A DNA stretch of 64,000 bases, taken from NCBI RefSeq assembly GCF_021869535.1, contig NW_026262712.1:114201640-114265639 (forward strand), read 5' to 3'. The number at the start of each line of letters is the position of its first letter. Within the stretch, counting starts at the first letter, position 1. The DNA comes from Mytilus californianus. Its lineage: Eukaryota > Mollusca > Bivalvia > Mytilida > Mytilidae. The notes under the pieces were generated by a model, which worked only from the letters and a program-made list of their open reading frames with translations, did no database searches and had not been told where the DNA came from. Of this stretch, positions 1 through 11,108 are shown piece by piece. The position numbers and the translations under genes were made by a program.

Positions 1-920
1 AAAACTTTGACTTATTAGAGCGGGTGCACCTAAAATTTTGCAAACTCATTTTACATTTAAAGCAATCAACCCCAGACTGTATAGTTTATGCTGAACTAGG
101 CAGATTCCCAATACTTCTTTATGCAAAAGTTTGTATGATAAATTTTTGGGGCAGAATTATAAACGGTAAAGAGTGTAAAATTTCTCATGTTCTTTATAAA
201 TTATTATATACTTATAAATTTAAATAACTATGGTTTTGAAAGTAAATGGTTGATTTATATAAAAAATGTTTTAGATAATTGTGGAATGTCTAATAGTAAT
301 ATTTGGAATATGCAGTTTGCTGACAAATGGGTATCAAAAAGTGTGGAACAAAAACTTAAAGACCAGTCAATTATGTTTGTCACAGATAGATAGCTTACCT
401 AAATGCCTATGTTATAGAATTTTTAAGACTAATTTGAAATTTGGGAATTATCTCAACATATTGCCTAATAATTTATTATTTGTATACTGCAAATTTAGAT
501 GTGGAAGTCACCGGTTACCAATTGAGACGGGAAGATGGCGAGGCTTGTCACGAAACGAACGTGGGTGAGACTTTAATTGCCATCTCTGCGATTCAAGTGA
601 TATTGGTGACGAATATCATTACATCATGACTTGTAAATCTTTGGATGTAGAGAGAAAGAAATTTTTACCGGAATATAGCTGTAAAAATCCAAATACATAC
701 AAATTTTATGGTTTATTTAATTCAGACAATACTATCATTTTAGAAAAATCAAATAAGTTTATAAAAATAATACAGGTGAAAGTCAGTCCTCCAAGTTAAG
801 TTACGTTTGTTCACACATGTGCATGCTTATATATATATATATACATATATATAATTGCAGATATATATTTTCTCTGTAACTATGACATGTAGTTTTGTGA
901 GAATAAAGTTCATTCATTCA
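1..920 (+). pseudogene. 3' end of a decayed non-LTR (LINE) retrotransposon
   Basis: The reading frame of a reverse-transcriptase C-terminal region is spread over three frames. It starts near 24 (HLKFCKLILHLKQS...AELGRFP), shifts frame near 200 (NYGFESKWLIYIKN) and again near 370-400 (SLPKCLCYRIFKTN...SHRLPIETGRW). An in-frame TGA lies at 566-568, and the frame then continues to a stop at 797-799. The final part holds a CX2CX9HX4C zinc-knuckle-like motif (NCHLC...DEYHYIMTC), typical of the tail of mollusc and cnidarian non-LTR polymerases. A short AT-rich 3' UTR follows, with an AATAAA and a CATTCATT-type tail around 903-920. The 5' part lies outside the window. The frameshifts and the stop make it a dead copy. 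It is of the same family as the minus-strand relic at 58622-59720. Confidence 0.8.
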
Positions 921-1531
921 TATCTAATCATTTGTTGTTAATGGAAATGAATTCTCAGTTGAGAACGGCTGAGGCACAATCACAGCATAGTCAAAGTTTA
1001 GCCCAAATGTACTTCACTTAGCCCAAACGTGTATCTCCCATCTAATGATTATGATTTAGGTTAAACATTCATAAAAAATCTTTAGAAATAAAGAATTAAA
1101 AAAAAAATACGCCTTAATTATTTTATTTTTTGTAAATCAAGTTGTAAACGAATTTCAATTAAAATAAGTAGAAATTTGGATTCACATTAAAGAACTTATT
1201 TTGATATTTTTTTTGCAAATTCAGGAACATTTAATTGATACCTTTATGTTGATTATAACATTTAATTGTTTACAATCAGAGACATATAATACAATTACAA
1301 TTGTATTACAGGTCTCTGTTATAATCATTAAACATGTTAAAGGAGGCCGAGTTGACTGACTTCATAGACGGTCCGAATTGACTTATTAGTCGGTCCTACT
1401 GTCTCTGGGCCGAATTGTCCCATGTGTCAAATATGGTGGATTCAAGCACCTGCTTGGATGCAGAGTAAACAAATGATACAAGGATATATCTTTGAAGCAT
1501 TCAGGTAGTCATTATCTTTTGTATGATTGTC
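921..1531. other. AT-rich intergenic stretch
   Basis: I see no gene. There is a small hairpin around 1292-1313 (AATACAATT...AATTGTATT, 2-nt loop). At about 1345-1440 there is a fragment built of variants of 'ggccgagttgac' and 'ggccgaattgtcc', which resembles a dispersed mollusc repeat. Confidence 0.4.
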
Positions 1532-1544
1532 AATTATTTCATAT
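1532..1544. repeat. Target-site duplication, left copy
   Basis: The 13-bp sequence aattatttcatat is repeated exactly at 2825-2837, flanking the minus-strand retrotransposon. Confidence 0.75.
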
Positions 1545-2824
1545 GACTTACTTGACTTAATCCTCTTCATTCCTTGTGGAACATAGGGCTGCCACAGTCG
1601 CTTTCCACCTTACTCTATTTTGGGCTATTCTTTTTGCTTCGTTCCAGGTATATCCAATCTCCTCCAGCTCCTTGCGCCTTGATCTTCTCCAGCTGTGAAA
1701 TGGTCTCCCCGGTCTCCGATGTCCTTGGGGGTTCCATTCTAATGCTTGTCTAGTGATGGTACCTACAGGTTTCCTCAAAGTGTGCCCAATCCATTGCCAT
1801 GTTCTTCTCTTTAGCTGTTTAATTGCGGGTTCCTGGTTGGTCCTTTCCCATAAGCATTTGTTACTTATTGTTTCTGGCCACCAAAATTTACAAATTTGGC
1901 GCAGGCATTTGTTGATAAAAACCTGGATTTGATGTTGTACCCCTGCTGTGTAAGTCTCCAGGTTTCTGCTCCATAAAAAAGGACTGATTTTACATTGGTG
2001 TTGAAAATTCGAATTTTGGTGTTTTCTGTAAATGCTGTTGATTTCCAAACTGGCTTCAGCATAGCAAAGGCTTGTCGAGCTTTACTTATTCTTGTCCTAA
2101 TGTCTGCATCTGTCCCACCCGTTCTATCCATGATGCTTCCTAAATAAGTAAATTGGTCTACTTCTTCAAGATCTTCTCCTTCAATTGAAACTGTTCCTTC
2201 TTTTCTGGTCTTTACTTTCATATTTTTTGTCTTCTTTATGTTGATTTTTAGGCCTAGTTTTTTTCCTGTTTCATGGAGTTTGGTGGATGTGCTGGTGGTT
2301 GTACGCAGGATTGTGCATGCGTCTAGTGTGGTAGGAGCCATAGGCTTTTTATCACCGCTGGCTAGCCTACTTGCAAGTGAAAAGAAAGCCGAGTGAGTAA
2401 GTCTTTCTGCCAGTACATAGCCTCTGCACTATTCAAGACTTCTGCAATGCCTCCCCGTGACAGCACATGGTAACTAGGGTCTTGCATCCTAGGCATAATT
2501 GCAGGGGATCTCGGAGCAGCAAGGGCCCTAGAGGTGCAGTGTGTAGGCCCACCGGTGTGTGGATATGCCCTAGCACTCATCAACCTTGCCCCAGCTATGG
2601 GTAAATAGTTGGTCAGATGAAGATCATAGCTCCGTTAAAGCAGTTCATCTAAGAGAAGGACAACTTGATACAAAACCAATGGCTAGATGAGAGTCATAAG
2701 CTTTGGCTAGCAGCTTATCTAGAGGAAGGAAACCTTGATTAATAAATCCCTAGCCCTCCTGGTAGGGGGTTTGGCGTCAGGCTAATCACCTTGCCCTGTA
2801 AAAAAACAGCTGATTACAGAAACT
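1545..2824 (-). mobile_element. Internally deleted RTE-like non-LTR retrotransposon with target-site duplication
   Basis: On the minus strand, 2341-1557 encodes the C-terminal part of a reverse transcriptase, beginning just after where the catalytic YADD motif would sit (KLGLKINIKKTK, then EEVDQFTYLGSIMDRTGG, then SVLFYGAETWR, then LKRRTWQWIGHTLRKP). The frame breaks once near 1960-2050 and stops at 1557. The segment 2342-2824 has no RT homology and is best read as the element's 5' leader, fused to the RT tail by an internal deletion. The 13-bp direct repeat aattatttcatat at 1532-1544 and 2825-2837 brackets the whole block and marks it as one insertion. The family (RTE or relatives) is inferred from the protein style. 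Not functional. Confidence 0.8.
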
Positions 2825-2837
2825 AATTATTTCATAT
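2825..2837. repeat. Target-site duplication, right copy
   Basis: Exact copy of the 13-bp sequence at 1532-1544. Confidence 0.75.
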
Positions 2838-4278
2838 ATCCTCTATATAAAAAATAAAACATTGTCGTAGAAAAATAGTATTCGAATACAAGCGAATGTC
2901 TTAGACCGAAAAGAGCAGTTCTTTTCCTGTTTTCATCAGCAGATCAGTTAGTTAATTGTGCATGTTGTATATTTTCAGAAGTCCATTAATACTGGAAGTG
3001 CGAAATGTATACAAACTTCTTTACAATGAGGGTGTCCTGAGATTAGAATTTTCTCATTGTCCAACAATGTTTAGAGAAGATTTTTGAGAACTTTCAATTA
3101 AGTGAGGGTTGTAAATAATTTGGGGGTACCTTCATGACGAATAACCAAAACTAACTGTAACAGATAAATTATTTGAGACCTCTGATGACGAATCATGATA
3201 ATTATATTTTGAAGAATTAGGATAAAAATTTTTCACCAATTTGAGCTAACAGTGGCTGAAAATGACCATTTGACATCTGACAGTAAAGGGCATTCCTACC
3301 CTCATTAGAGAGTAGCAAAATTCTTAATCCCTTTTGGGATTCTATGTCTGGAGCTATTTTCTATTTAGTTGGCAGCCAAACTGAAAATTACTCTGGATGA
3401 GGAATCTAAAATGGATAAGCAATTTTTTTTTACCTATGTTTTGGACTTATGGTATTGTCTTATCTTGATGAAAAATCCTGCCTTTCAAAAGCACACCTCT
3501 GGTTTCAGCCAGAGTAAACAGTTTATTAAACAGCAGATAAAAAGTTTATTACACTTTTAAACTCTAATAACATGAATAAAGAAATAACTAAATAACTTAG
3601 ATTTTATGCATTCACACCTTTGACTGAGTGATCACAAGCGTAACCCTTTCATATTATGCATAGTGCGAGTTAGAACCATGCAGTCACCCAAATCATGCAT
3701 TAACAATAATCATTATGGGATATGATAGTGCACCCTATCTTTTTTTTTAAGACATGAAATACATTTATTGAAAAACACTTAATTATAATTTACGTTGTAC
3801 AATTAAGTCAGGGAAGTACAAACAAGGGGCCCTGTGTTTACAATGTTCCATTGTCCAGGATTAAACGATGGTCTCTTATAAAAAAAATATTTTCTGTGTT
3901 TAGTACATATTAGTTGCATTGTTAAACACCAAAAAATAAACAATCAAACACTGCACGGTGGAACTATAGTCACCCAAATCATGCAGTACAATGATCTGTA
4001 TGATTATTATATATAATAGTGCAAAAAATTTAAAAAAATTGATTTTAGTGTTTAGATCAATTAAAGTCTTGTTACATGTACATGTAGTAGCACATACTTT
4101 TGATTCCTTGAATTTAAAGGGTTTGAGAGATTATCAGACTGGTACCCAACAATAAAACAACTAACAAGAACTTAAAAGATGATAGACACAAAATAATGAC
4201 ATAAGAGTACTCATAGATACATAAGAAAGCTAGTTGCTTCAAAACCCAATTTCAAATAATATTTATTTTACCGTAAGA
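2838..4278. other. Intergenic; possible retroposed 3' tail on the minus strand at 3741-3961
   Basis: No credible gene. At 3741 a T9 run followed by sequence whose complement reads caataaatgtatttcatg before the A-run looks like the poly(A) end of a minus-strand retroposon. The 17-bp string gtcacccaaatcatgca occurs on both sides of this piece (near 3680 and 3970), so the surrounding sequence is partly duplicated. Confidence 0.35.
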
Positions 4279-4620
4279 TTTGATACATGCACTTTGTTTT
4301 AAAAAGAGAAAAATGAAAGAGAAGTTCCACTGTCAAGCTCCAAACAATTTGATACATGCACTTTGTTTTAAAAAGTAAAAAATGAAAGAGAAGTTCCACT
4401 GTCAAGCTCCAAACAATTTGATACATGCACTTTGTTTTAAAAAGTGAAAAATGAAAGAGAAGTTCCACTGTCAAGCTCCAAACAATTTGATACATGAACT
4501 TTGTTTTAAAAAGTTAAAAATGAAAGAGAAGTTCCACTGTCAAGCTCCAAACAATTTGATACATGCACTTTGTTTTAAAAAGTGAAAAATGAAAGAGGAG
4601 TTCCTCTGTCAAGCTCCAAA
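4279..4620. repeat. 69-bp minisatellite, 5 copies
   Basis: Tandem copies begin at 4279, 4348, 4417, 4486 and 4555 (period 69). Each contains tttgatacatgcactttg and agttccactgtcaagctcc. Because 69 is a multiple of 3, the array is open on the minus strand as a 23-residue repeat. There is no sign that this is translated. Confidence 0.95.
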
Positions 4621-4710
4621 TCACTAGTTTTACTTTTTGGTCTTGAGTTTAAAATTTTTTGATTTATTATTTTGGAAATAGAAAATTGAAAATTTGATTG
4701 GTTGCACTTC

Positions 4711-4914
4711 TACTCCTGGTAATAAACATTACTACTGTATAGTGAGGATACAGGGTTAGAGTACTCCTGGTAATAAACATTACTACTGTATAGTGAGGAT
4801 ACAGGGTTAGAGTACTCCTGGTAATAAACATTACTACTGTATAGTGAGGATACAGGGTTAGAGTACTCCTGGTAATAAACATTACTACTGTATAGTGAGG
4901 ATACAGGGTTAGAG
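4711..4914. repeat. 51-bp minisatellite, 4 near-identical copies
   Basis: Copies begin at 4711, 4762, 4813 and 4864 with tactcctggtaataaacat. They are almost identical, which implies recent expansion. The array lies 90 bp from the 69-bp array and is also open on the minus strand by virtue of its period. Confidence 0.95.
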
Positions 4915-6303
4915 GAAAGGGGGTATACATTATCGTCATAGAAGAAATAGACTATTTTATGCCAAAAATAGTATTTTTTCTAATCAAAGAGGGGATCCTC
5001 TATACTTCCACCTGTATCTTCCCCTTCAAATATAGATGTACATCATAGACATGCATGTGTATGCATTCAGCTTGGAAATTTAACCATTTCCTAAAGTTAG
5101 AAATTGAATGCATTAAAATAAATATATATATACATACTAACTTTGTTTAGGTTGTATAATCAATCAATATACATCATTAAAATAATTTCCATAATATTGA
5201 TTTGACTGTCTCTGTCTTGGCATCAAACCAAAAGATTAAAACACTGGCACAAATCCATCATAGTTTAAAAGTACGTAAATTGTTATTGTTTACATTCTAT
5301 CAGCTGATCTTACATCAGGAGACAGTCAAATTTGTACTTCATTGGTGAAAGTCGAATTAGTAAAGGTAGGGTTGTTATAAATTATTGTAGTACTAATTTT
5401 ACATGTAGTAGTATAAAAATAGTAGAATAGACAATTTTTTAAAGGTACATGTATTGTCTTGACCATAGGGAAGTTGGTATGCTGTCTGTATTGAAAATAT
5501 CATTCAGTATTTGACAAATATTGAAAAAACAAATTACTATATGTGGTTGCCCTCAATGTGGTACCATCCATCAGCATTAAGTTGGACACTACATTTTAGC
5601 TAGGTCAGCCTTTCTATGTTCCAATTGTTGTAGCCACAATCCTGTCTTCTTCATTGTGTATACATGACATTGACAAATATTAAACTTATCACTGTATTTT
5701 AAATTTCCAAAAAAACCCCATTTAGTTGAGCAGCAGTATTTTTGGCAATTCTTTTTTTTATGACTTTTGTATAGGTTTGTGAATTACGAAATAATAGAGT
5801 TATTTAACTAGCATTCAGGGTCCTATTTAATAAAACAATTAAACTGATAAGTTTATACGAATGTATAACATAAATATATACAATATAGAGAACTTTGTAC
5901 GTTGAGGAGAAGAATGGTGCGATAAAGTCAAATGAATACTTTTGTGAAATACTTTCCTAAACTAAAATTCTAAAATATTGATATAATTGATAAGATTCCT
6001 TTGGAATTTATTTCTCTCTGAATTATTTATAAGTAATGAAATCACATTAGTTTCTTTTGAGTTCAGTTGATACTGTTCTTTAATGGAATTTATACAGACA
6101 TGAATCATCTGAGCTGTGCTAATTGTAGCTAAAATAGATTTCTTTACCTTGAAAGAAGATTTTACAATGTCATATAATAGAATTTTTCTGTTCTTATTTC
6201 CATATTTTATTCATTAGAGAAGTCACTTTTTTCTACATCTAGCAAAGAATTCTGCTCAAACTGGTGCTAAGGGTTGTCTCAAATTTGATAGAGATCAGGA
6301 GTG
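4915..6303. other. AT-rich intergenic stretch
   Basis: I see no gene, no RNA gene and no repeat array here. Confidence 0.4.
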
Positions 6304-6399
6304 GGTTTCACAAAAAAACTTATGACTAAGATTGATCATAAGTCATGAACAATTCAGTATACTTACGATCAATCTTAGTCATAAGTTTTTTGTGAAACC
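6304..6399. repeat. Near-perfect hairpin, 40-nt arms
   Basis: The left arm 6304-6343 (ggtttcacaaaaaaacttat...) is the reverse complement of 6361-6399 (...ataagttttttgtgaaacc), apart from one A-run length difference and one substitution. The loop is 17 nt. It could be a tiny palindromic MITE or a miRNA-like hairpin; nothing in the sequence decides between them. Confidence 0.85.
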
Positions 6400-6470
6400 G
6401 ACTCCAGAGTTTTGGAGGTTAAGGTCACAACAGCTATTATTTATCTGAGGCCACACTTAAAAATATTTTG

Positions 6471-6674
6471 GTTTGCCCAAACCCTACCCAAAGGTATAGA
6501 CAGTGGGTAGGTAGGTAGGCATTTTCTTTTTTTTTTTGCAAAGAGAAATTGAAGTGTCAGATGTTTTTAAGTCTTCGTGCCTATCTGATTAAAAAAAAAA
6601 CTTTTTCACATCAGGACAATAAAAGATTTTGAGAAGGTAGCTATTTTCTGGGTAGGTAGGGTTAGGGCAAACAA
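6471..6674. repeat. Small fold-back element with 'ggtaggtaggg' arms
   Basis: The left arm gtttgcccaaaccctaccca (from about 6471) pairs with tgggtaggtagggttagggc (6650 onward). Related ctacctacc motifs recur at about 6945-7150, suggesting a second, degenerate member of the family. Confidence 0.5.
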
Positions 6675-7150
6675 ACATATTCTTTTTTATGGCCTGAAAT
6701 AGCGGACAAAAAAATTGTTTTGGATTTTTTTAACCACATATGTCATGTATGTCAAACCTTCACCAAACCTAGCTCAAATATGACACATAGAAAGAAGAAC
6801 AGCATATTGATTTCGTAGTCAATAGGTCAAAGTACCTATAGATAGACTGAAAGTTGGGGAAAAGTTTTTATTTGGGATAATATCTTTTGAGGCAAAAATC
6901 AGAACCTAGACCAAAAATGAAATTAAAATTGTTTGATAATGATATTGTCTACCTACCCACCTAAAACATCCTAAAAAGCAGCCTACCCAAAAAATGTTGA
7001 CACAAATCGTATAAAATTTTTTTTTTTTTTTTTTTCGTGCTCTAGCGTCGGTTTCTTGTCTAAAATATGTATCTATGTTATTGGCCAAAAAAGAAATAAA
7101 ATCCCTACCTACCTACCCAACCCTACAAGGCATTGGTAGGCAACATCAAA

Positions 7151-8144
7151 CATAGAATTTTTTAAGCCCTATCTTTGGTGGATATATATATAATGCCCCT
7201 TGAGGTGAACAAATCTCCTCCATTAAATTATAGGTCAAAGGTTAAGGTAACAGTAGTAATTGATACACTGAAATTGTTTCCGCCATTTGACATAAATGTC
7301 AGTGAATTTTATAGTCTTTATTGTACTAGACCTAAAAATCTTTTCTTTACTGCAAATTATTTCATAAAGATCACAACTGGACTAATCCATGGTGCTTCTG
7401 TAGTTTTTTTAACTTGAATACATACACATACATAAAAGTTTTGTAAAATCGTCTTTTACTGTATACTTAATTAATTAAATGGATATAAAAGGTGCATTTA
7501 AAACAGGGTGACCCTATAAGTAATCCGTGATAAATCTACAATAATACTCTTTAATCGTGATGTGTACTCATTGGAGCGAGTCTGTTGATATTTACTGTTT
7601 GTGTATTGGATATATATGTGTGACTCCATCAGATGGTTTTGTTACTTTATGGTTCTTAGTCGTTAAATCAACAGGGAGTTGATGAATTGAACTATTTGAA
7701 TGATTTGAAGGTAATTTTCTAAGTTTTAAATGTAATTTGATTAAATGTTATTATAATGTCACTTGACTGACTTATAATGACTGAATGTTTTTTTTTCACA
7801 ATGACTCAAATAAATTTCGCAAGACTTATAAATTAAAATTTTACCTTTAAATTGGCTTTTTTATAGTTTCCTTATATTAATGACTTTCATCAAGTACAAA
7901 GAAGTGGCATCTAGAGTTAACCACATAAATGGCCCTCATCATTGTCTGATAATTTAGTCAATTCTTTCTTTAAATTCACCTGGTTAATTTGGACAATGCG
8001 AGTTATTGCCATTACTTTGCATCTTTTGTTGTCGTCATCAACATTTCCAAAAACATCTTTTCAGAAACTTGTTTCTGTTTAAACACTGTTGTACATAACA
8101 TGTTTTATGTCAATAAGTGTCTCTGAAGGGATTTGTTAAATACA
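7151..8144. other. AT-rich intergenic stretch; weak candidate noncoding exon
   Basis: No recognised gene. A GTAATT follows gatttgaag at 7711 and could be a 5' splice site of an upstream noncoding exon of the kinase gene, but this is only a guess. Confidence 0.2.
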
Positions 8145-8482
8145 TAACAGGCTATTATTTGAACTTGGAATTATTTTCAATTATGGAATTTGCATAATTT
8201 CTTGTGCTTGAAATTTTTAATAAATTCCATGTTTATTCTGTATTATAATGTTTTGAGCGGTTCATAACACTTCTCATACAATGTATTTTGTATAGATAGT
8301 GTTGTGCGCGGCACAGTACATTCTATTGAAAATGTACTATCTTCTTTGTAATAGAAAGTGTTGTGCGCAGCACAGAACATTAAAGTCCAAGTAAACATGG
8401 AATTTATTAAAAATTTCAAACACAAGAAATTATGCAAATTCCATAATTAAAAATAATTCCAAGTTTAAATAATAGCCTGTTA
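8145..8482. repeat. 338-bp fold-back element with 91-nt arms
   Basis: Arms 8145-8235 and 8392-8482 are close reverse complements (taacaggctattattt... against ...aataatagcctgtta). The 156-nt centre contains two direct copies of an agtgttgtgcgc(g/a)gcacag module, each itself partly palindromic. Probably a MITE or other fold-back transposon. No clear target-site duplication was found. Confidence 0.85.
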
Positions 8483-8539
8483 CATGTTGTTTATTCAGAT
8501 GGTCCTGTTCACATGTTGTTTGTTCAGATGGTCCTGTTC
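8482..8539. repeat. 29-bp tandem duplication
   Basis: Two copies of acatgttgttt(a/g)ttcagat... lie head to tail, abutting the fold-back element on its right side. Confidence 0.8.
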
Positions 8540-9088
8540 ACATCACCATATCATTTCTTATCACAATTGTCTGCATTCAGCATGAGCAGGTGTTCTGTCA
8601 TGTATGGTGTATGGTGCTCTTACTATAAGAGATGGAAAAAACTGCTTGATATATTTTAATCTATTTTCTCACTTTAGGAAAATAAATGATATATATGAGA
8701 TGCTGGTTTCCTTATCTACATGTACCCTAACTTTGTCAAATCGAACCCCTATCCCAACTTTGAGCTCCTACTCTTGCTTTGAGCCCCAACCCAAACTTTG
8801 AGACACTACCCTTTATGACATTGCCAAATTAAATGATTATTCCCTTAGTAAATATTAAATAGAGGATAATGATTCAGTTAAAATTTTCCTCTGGGTAACC
8901 GGCATTGAGTAAACTGAGTTTGAAAAAGGGTGATATATGAAGCTCTATACTGGTAGGATTTAAACCTTGGAAGCAGGTTGATAATGATATGAAAATATTC
9001 AAATAAAACAAATCTAGAGTCATTCAATGGAATATTGAAACGAGGAGATATGATTGCCTGAGTTAGGACAACAATGAGAGGCGGATTT

Positions 9089-9119
9089 GGGGTAGGGGGT
9101 GCATTGGGGTGAGAGGGGG
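9089..9119 (+). other. G-quadruplex motif
   Basis: Four runs of 4-5 G are separated by loops of 2, 6 and 5 nt, fitting the canonical G4 pattern (loops of 7 or less). It is conspicuous in otherwise AT-rich DNA. Confidence 0.7.
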
Positions 9120-10290
9120 CAGTGAGGGCTCCCACTTATGGAGCTTCATATATGATAAATGCATAGACCTTTTACAAGTATCACTCCAAAGGTTTGCTTG
9201 CTAGGGGCAGCCCCTTTCTTAAAATCCTGGATGTGCACCTGACAATCCACCAAGGACAGGCAGGATTTGCTAATTCTTTAATGAGTATATATATATAGGT
9301 TTGAACGTTGTTTTCAATTTAGACTTGTTTATATATACATTGTATATATATAGATCAGAAATAAGTGATTCAGTATTCTTGCTGGCTGGAGTTTGACATA
9401 GATGTTTTGAGAATTCCTTTTTAAAAATAAAATATAAATGAATGAAAAAACACTATCAGTCTGTACAAAATTGTTGGTTGACATTTTGCAGGTAATTTGT
9501 GTAGATTAAGTTCTGTATTTACTCTCTTCAGGTAATGTAAATTCAGAAAAAATTCTTGCAGTATGTTGAGATTGTTGAACAATGGACTAAAATGGGAAAT
9601 TTATTATTGTGATTTCAGAAACTCTGTATACAAATAATATTAACCAAATGAAAAATGTGAGTTCTTATTTTAAGTGATAAATTAAACCATTAAGTCACAG
9701 TTTTTCTCAAAAACAATAACATCACAAAAATTTCTGAATTTAAAGTAACTTTGTGGCAGTAAAAGACTTGTAACTATTTCCATCATGACATTGCATGTCA
9801 CAGTGTCATCTGTCATCAGACAAATTGTACATCTTGACAAAAAAGATTGTTCTCGATTTATGATCCCAGAAAATCGTGGTGTATCCCCTTTTGTCAGCAG
9901 TGAATGAATGGTATACAATATAAAGGTTCCTCATGTTGAAGTATAATTAAAGTAATAATAATCAGTCAGATAAAAGGTATTATTTACTGGTATTGTTTTT
10001 CAGTGATTCTTTTGCCCCAACGACCTTGAAATGACATATCAAGTTGTTAAAATCTTTTTGTTTTGTTCTGTTTAACAATGTTTACCTTTAATTTGGTTGT
10101 AGAACAATTTTGTAAAGATAGTTATAGCATTTGTAAAGTGGTGAGTGGTCTTTGATTTGCACTGAGGATTTATGAAAATTGGTGTTTGCTAATTTTTTGA
10201 TTCAGTGTTGGTATAAATATTGCTCTGTCAGATCATGCCAGTACGTATTATATTTTACTTCCATGGTCAGAGGTAACTCTTCAAATAAAA
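9120..10290. other. AT-rich intergenic stretch
   Basis: No gene seen. A piece near 9535-9620 (gtaaattcagaaa... and tttattattgtgatttcag) resembles a worn relative of the TA-flanked MITE at 37613-37822. Confidence 0.35.
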
Positions 10291-10294
10291 TTGA

Positions 10295-10530
10295 GAATGG
10301 AAATGGGGAATGTGTCAAAGAGACAACAACCCGACCATAGAGCAGACAACAGCCGAAGGCTACCAATGGGTCTTAAATGCAGCGAGAAACTCCTGCACCC
10401 GAAGGCGTCCTTCAGCTGATCCCTAAACAAATATGTATACTAGTTCAGTGATAATGGACGTCATACTAAACTCCAAATTATACACAGGAAACTAAAATTA
10501 AAAATGATACAAGACTAACAAAATAGACTT
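10295..10530 (+). mobile_element. Mytilus-type dispersed repeat ('gcagacaacagccgaaggc' family)
   Basis: Contains gtcaaagagacaacaacccg, gcagacaacagccgaaggc, gcagcgagaaactcctgc and gcgtccttcagctgatccc. I recognise this string as a highly repeated dispersed sequence in Mytilus genomes. A reverse-oriented fragment of the same family lies at 39185-39300. The mechanism of mobility is not visible here. Confidence 0.7.
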
Positions 10531-10729
10531 TTCTACATTATGTGTTACTATCTCCTTCTGCATACCCCCCCCCCGTAAAGAACATGTAAAGACAAATGTG
10601 CAGAACATATGTCTGACATGTGTAAACCAAACCATGAAGATGATACTCAAAAGAGGAAAGTGCCATTTCTTCACTAAAAGTAGGTCACTATGACCTATAG
10701 TTAGGAAAAATTAGAAGTGCATAGTATGA

Positions 10730-11108
10730 TTGTCAATGAGACATGGAATCAATGTGGAACTTTAGAGTAAAAGTAATGCACCAATTATGCTGACTCCTCC
10801 AAGAAAAAAGACGTACATTCTTTATGTGCCTGTCCCATTGAGTCAGGAGCCTGTAATTCAGTGGTTGTCGTTTGTTGCTGTGTATCATATTTGTTTTTCG
10901 TTCATTATTTTGTACATAAATTAGGCCATTAGTTTTCTCAGTTGAATTGTTTAACATTTGTCACTTAGAGCCTTTTATAGCTGACTATGCGGTATGGGAT
11001 TTGCTCATTGTCAAAGGCTGTACGTTGACCTATAGTTGTTAATTTCTGTGTCATTTGGTCTTTGTGGAGAGTTGTCTCATTGGCAATCATACCACATCTT
11101 CTTTTTTA
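10730..11108 (-). mobile_element. Mytilus-type dispersed repeat ('caatgagacaactctccac' family), minus strand
   Basis: Read on the minus strand it begins with agaagatgtggtatgattgc and caatgagacaactctccac, then ctcctgactcaatgggacag. Other copies or fragments lie at 24950-25232 (-), 31895-31990 (-), 33560-33650 (+), 41115-41450 (+), 46115-46205 (+) and 56685-56775 (+). It is one of the most frequent repeats in Mytilus. Confidence 0.7.

Noticed and set aside
4268..4939. Minus-strand repeat proteins of 75 and 90 aa
   Set aside because: The open frames follow from repeat periods of 69 and 51 nt; no splice, promoter or codon evidence.
7540..7710. Noncoding first exon of the kinase gene
   Set aside because: Only a GTAATT donor-like string supports it; there is no promoter motif, and it would require an intron of ~19 kb across the satellite.
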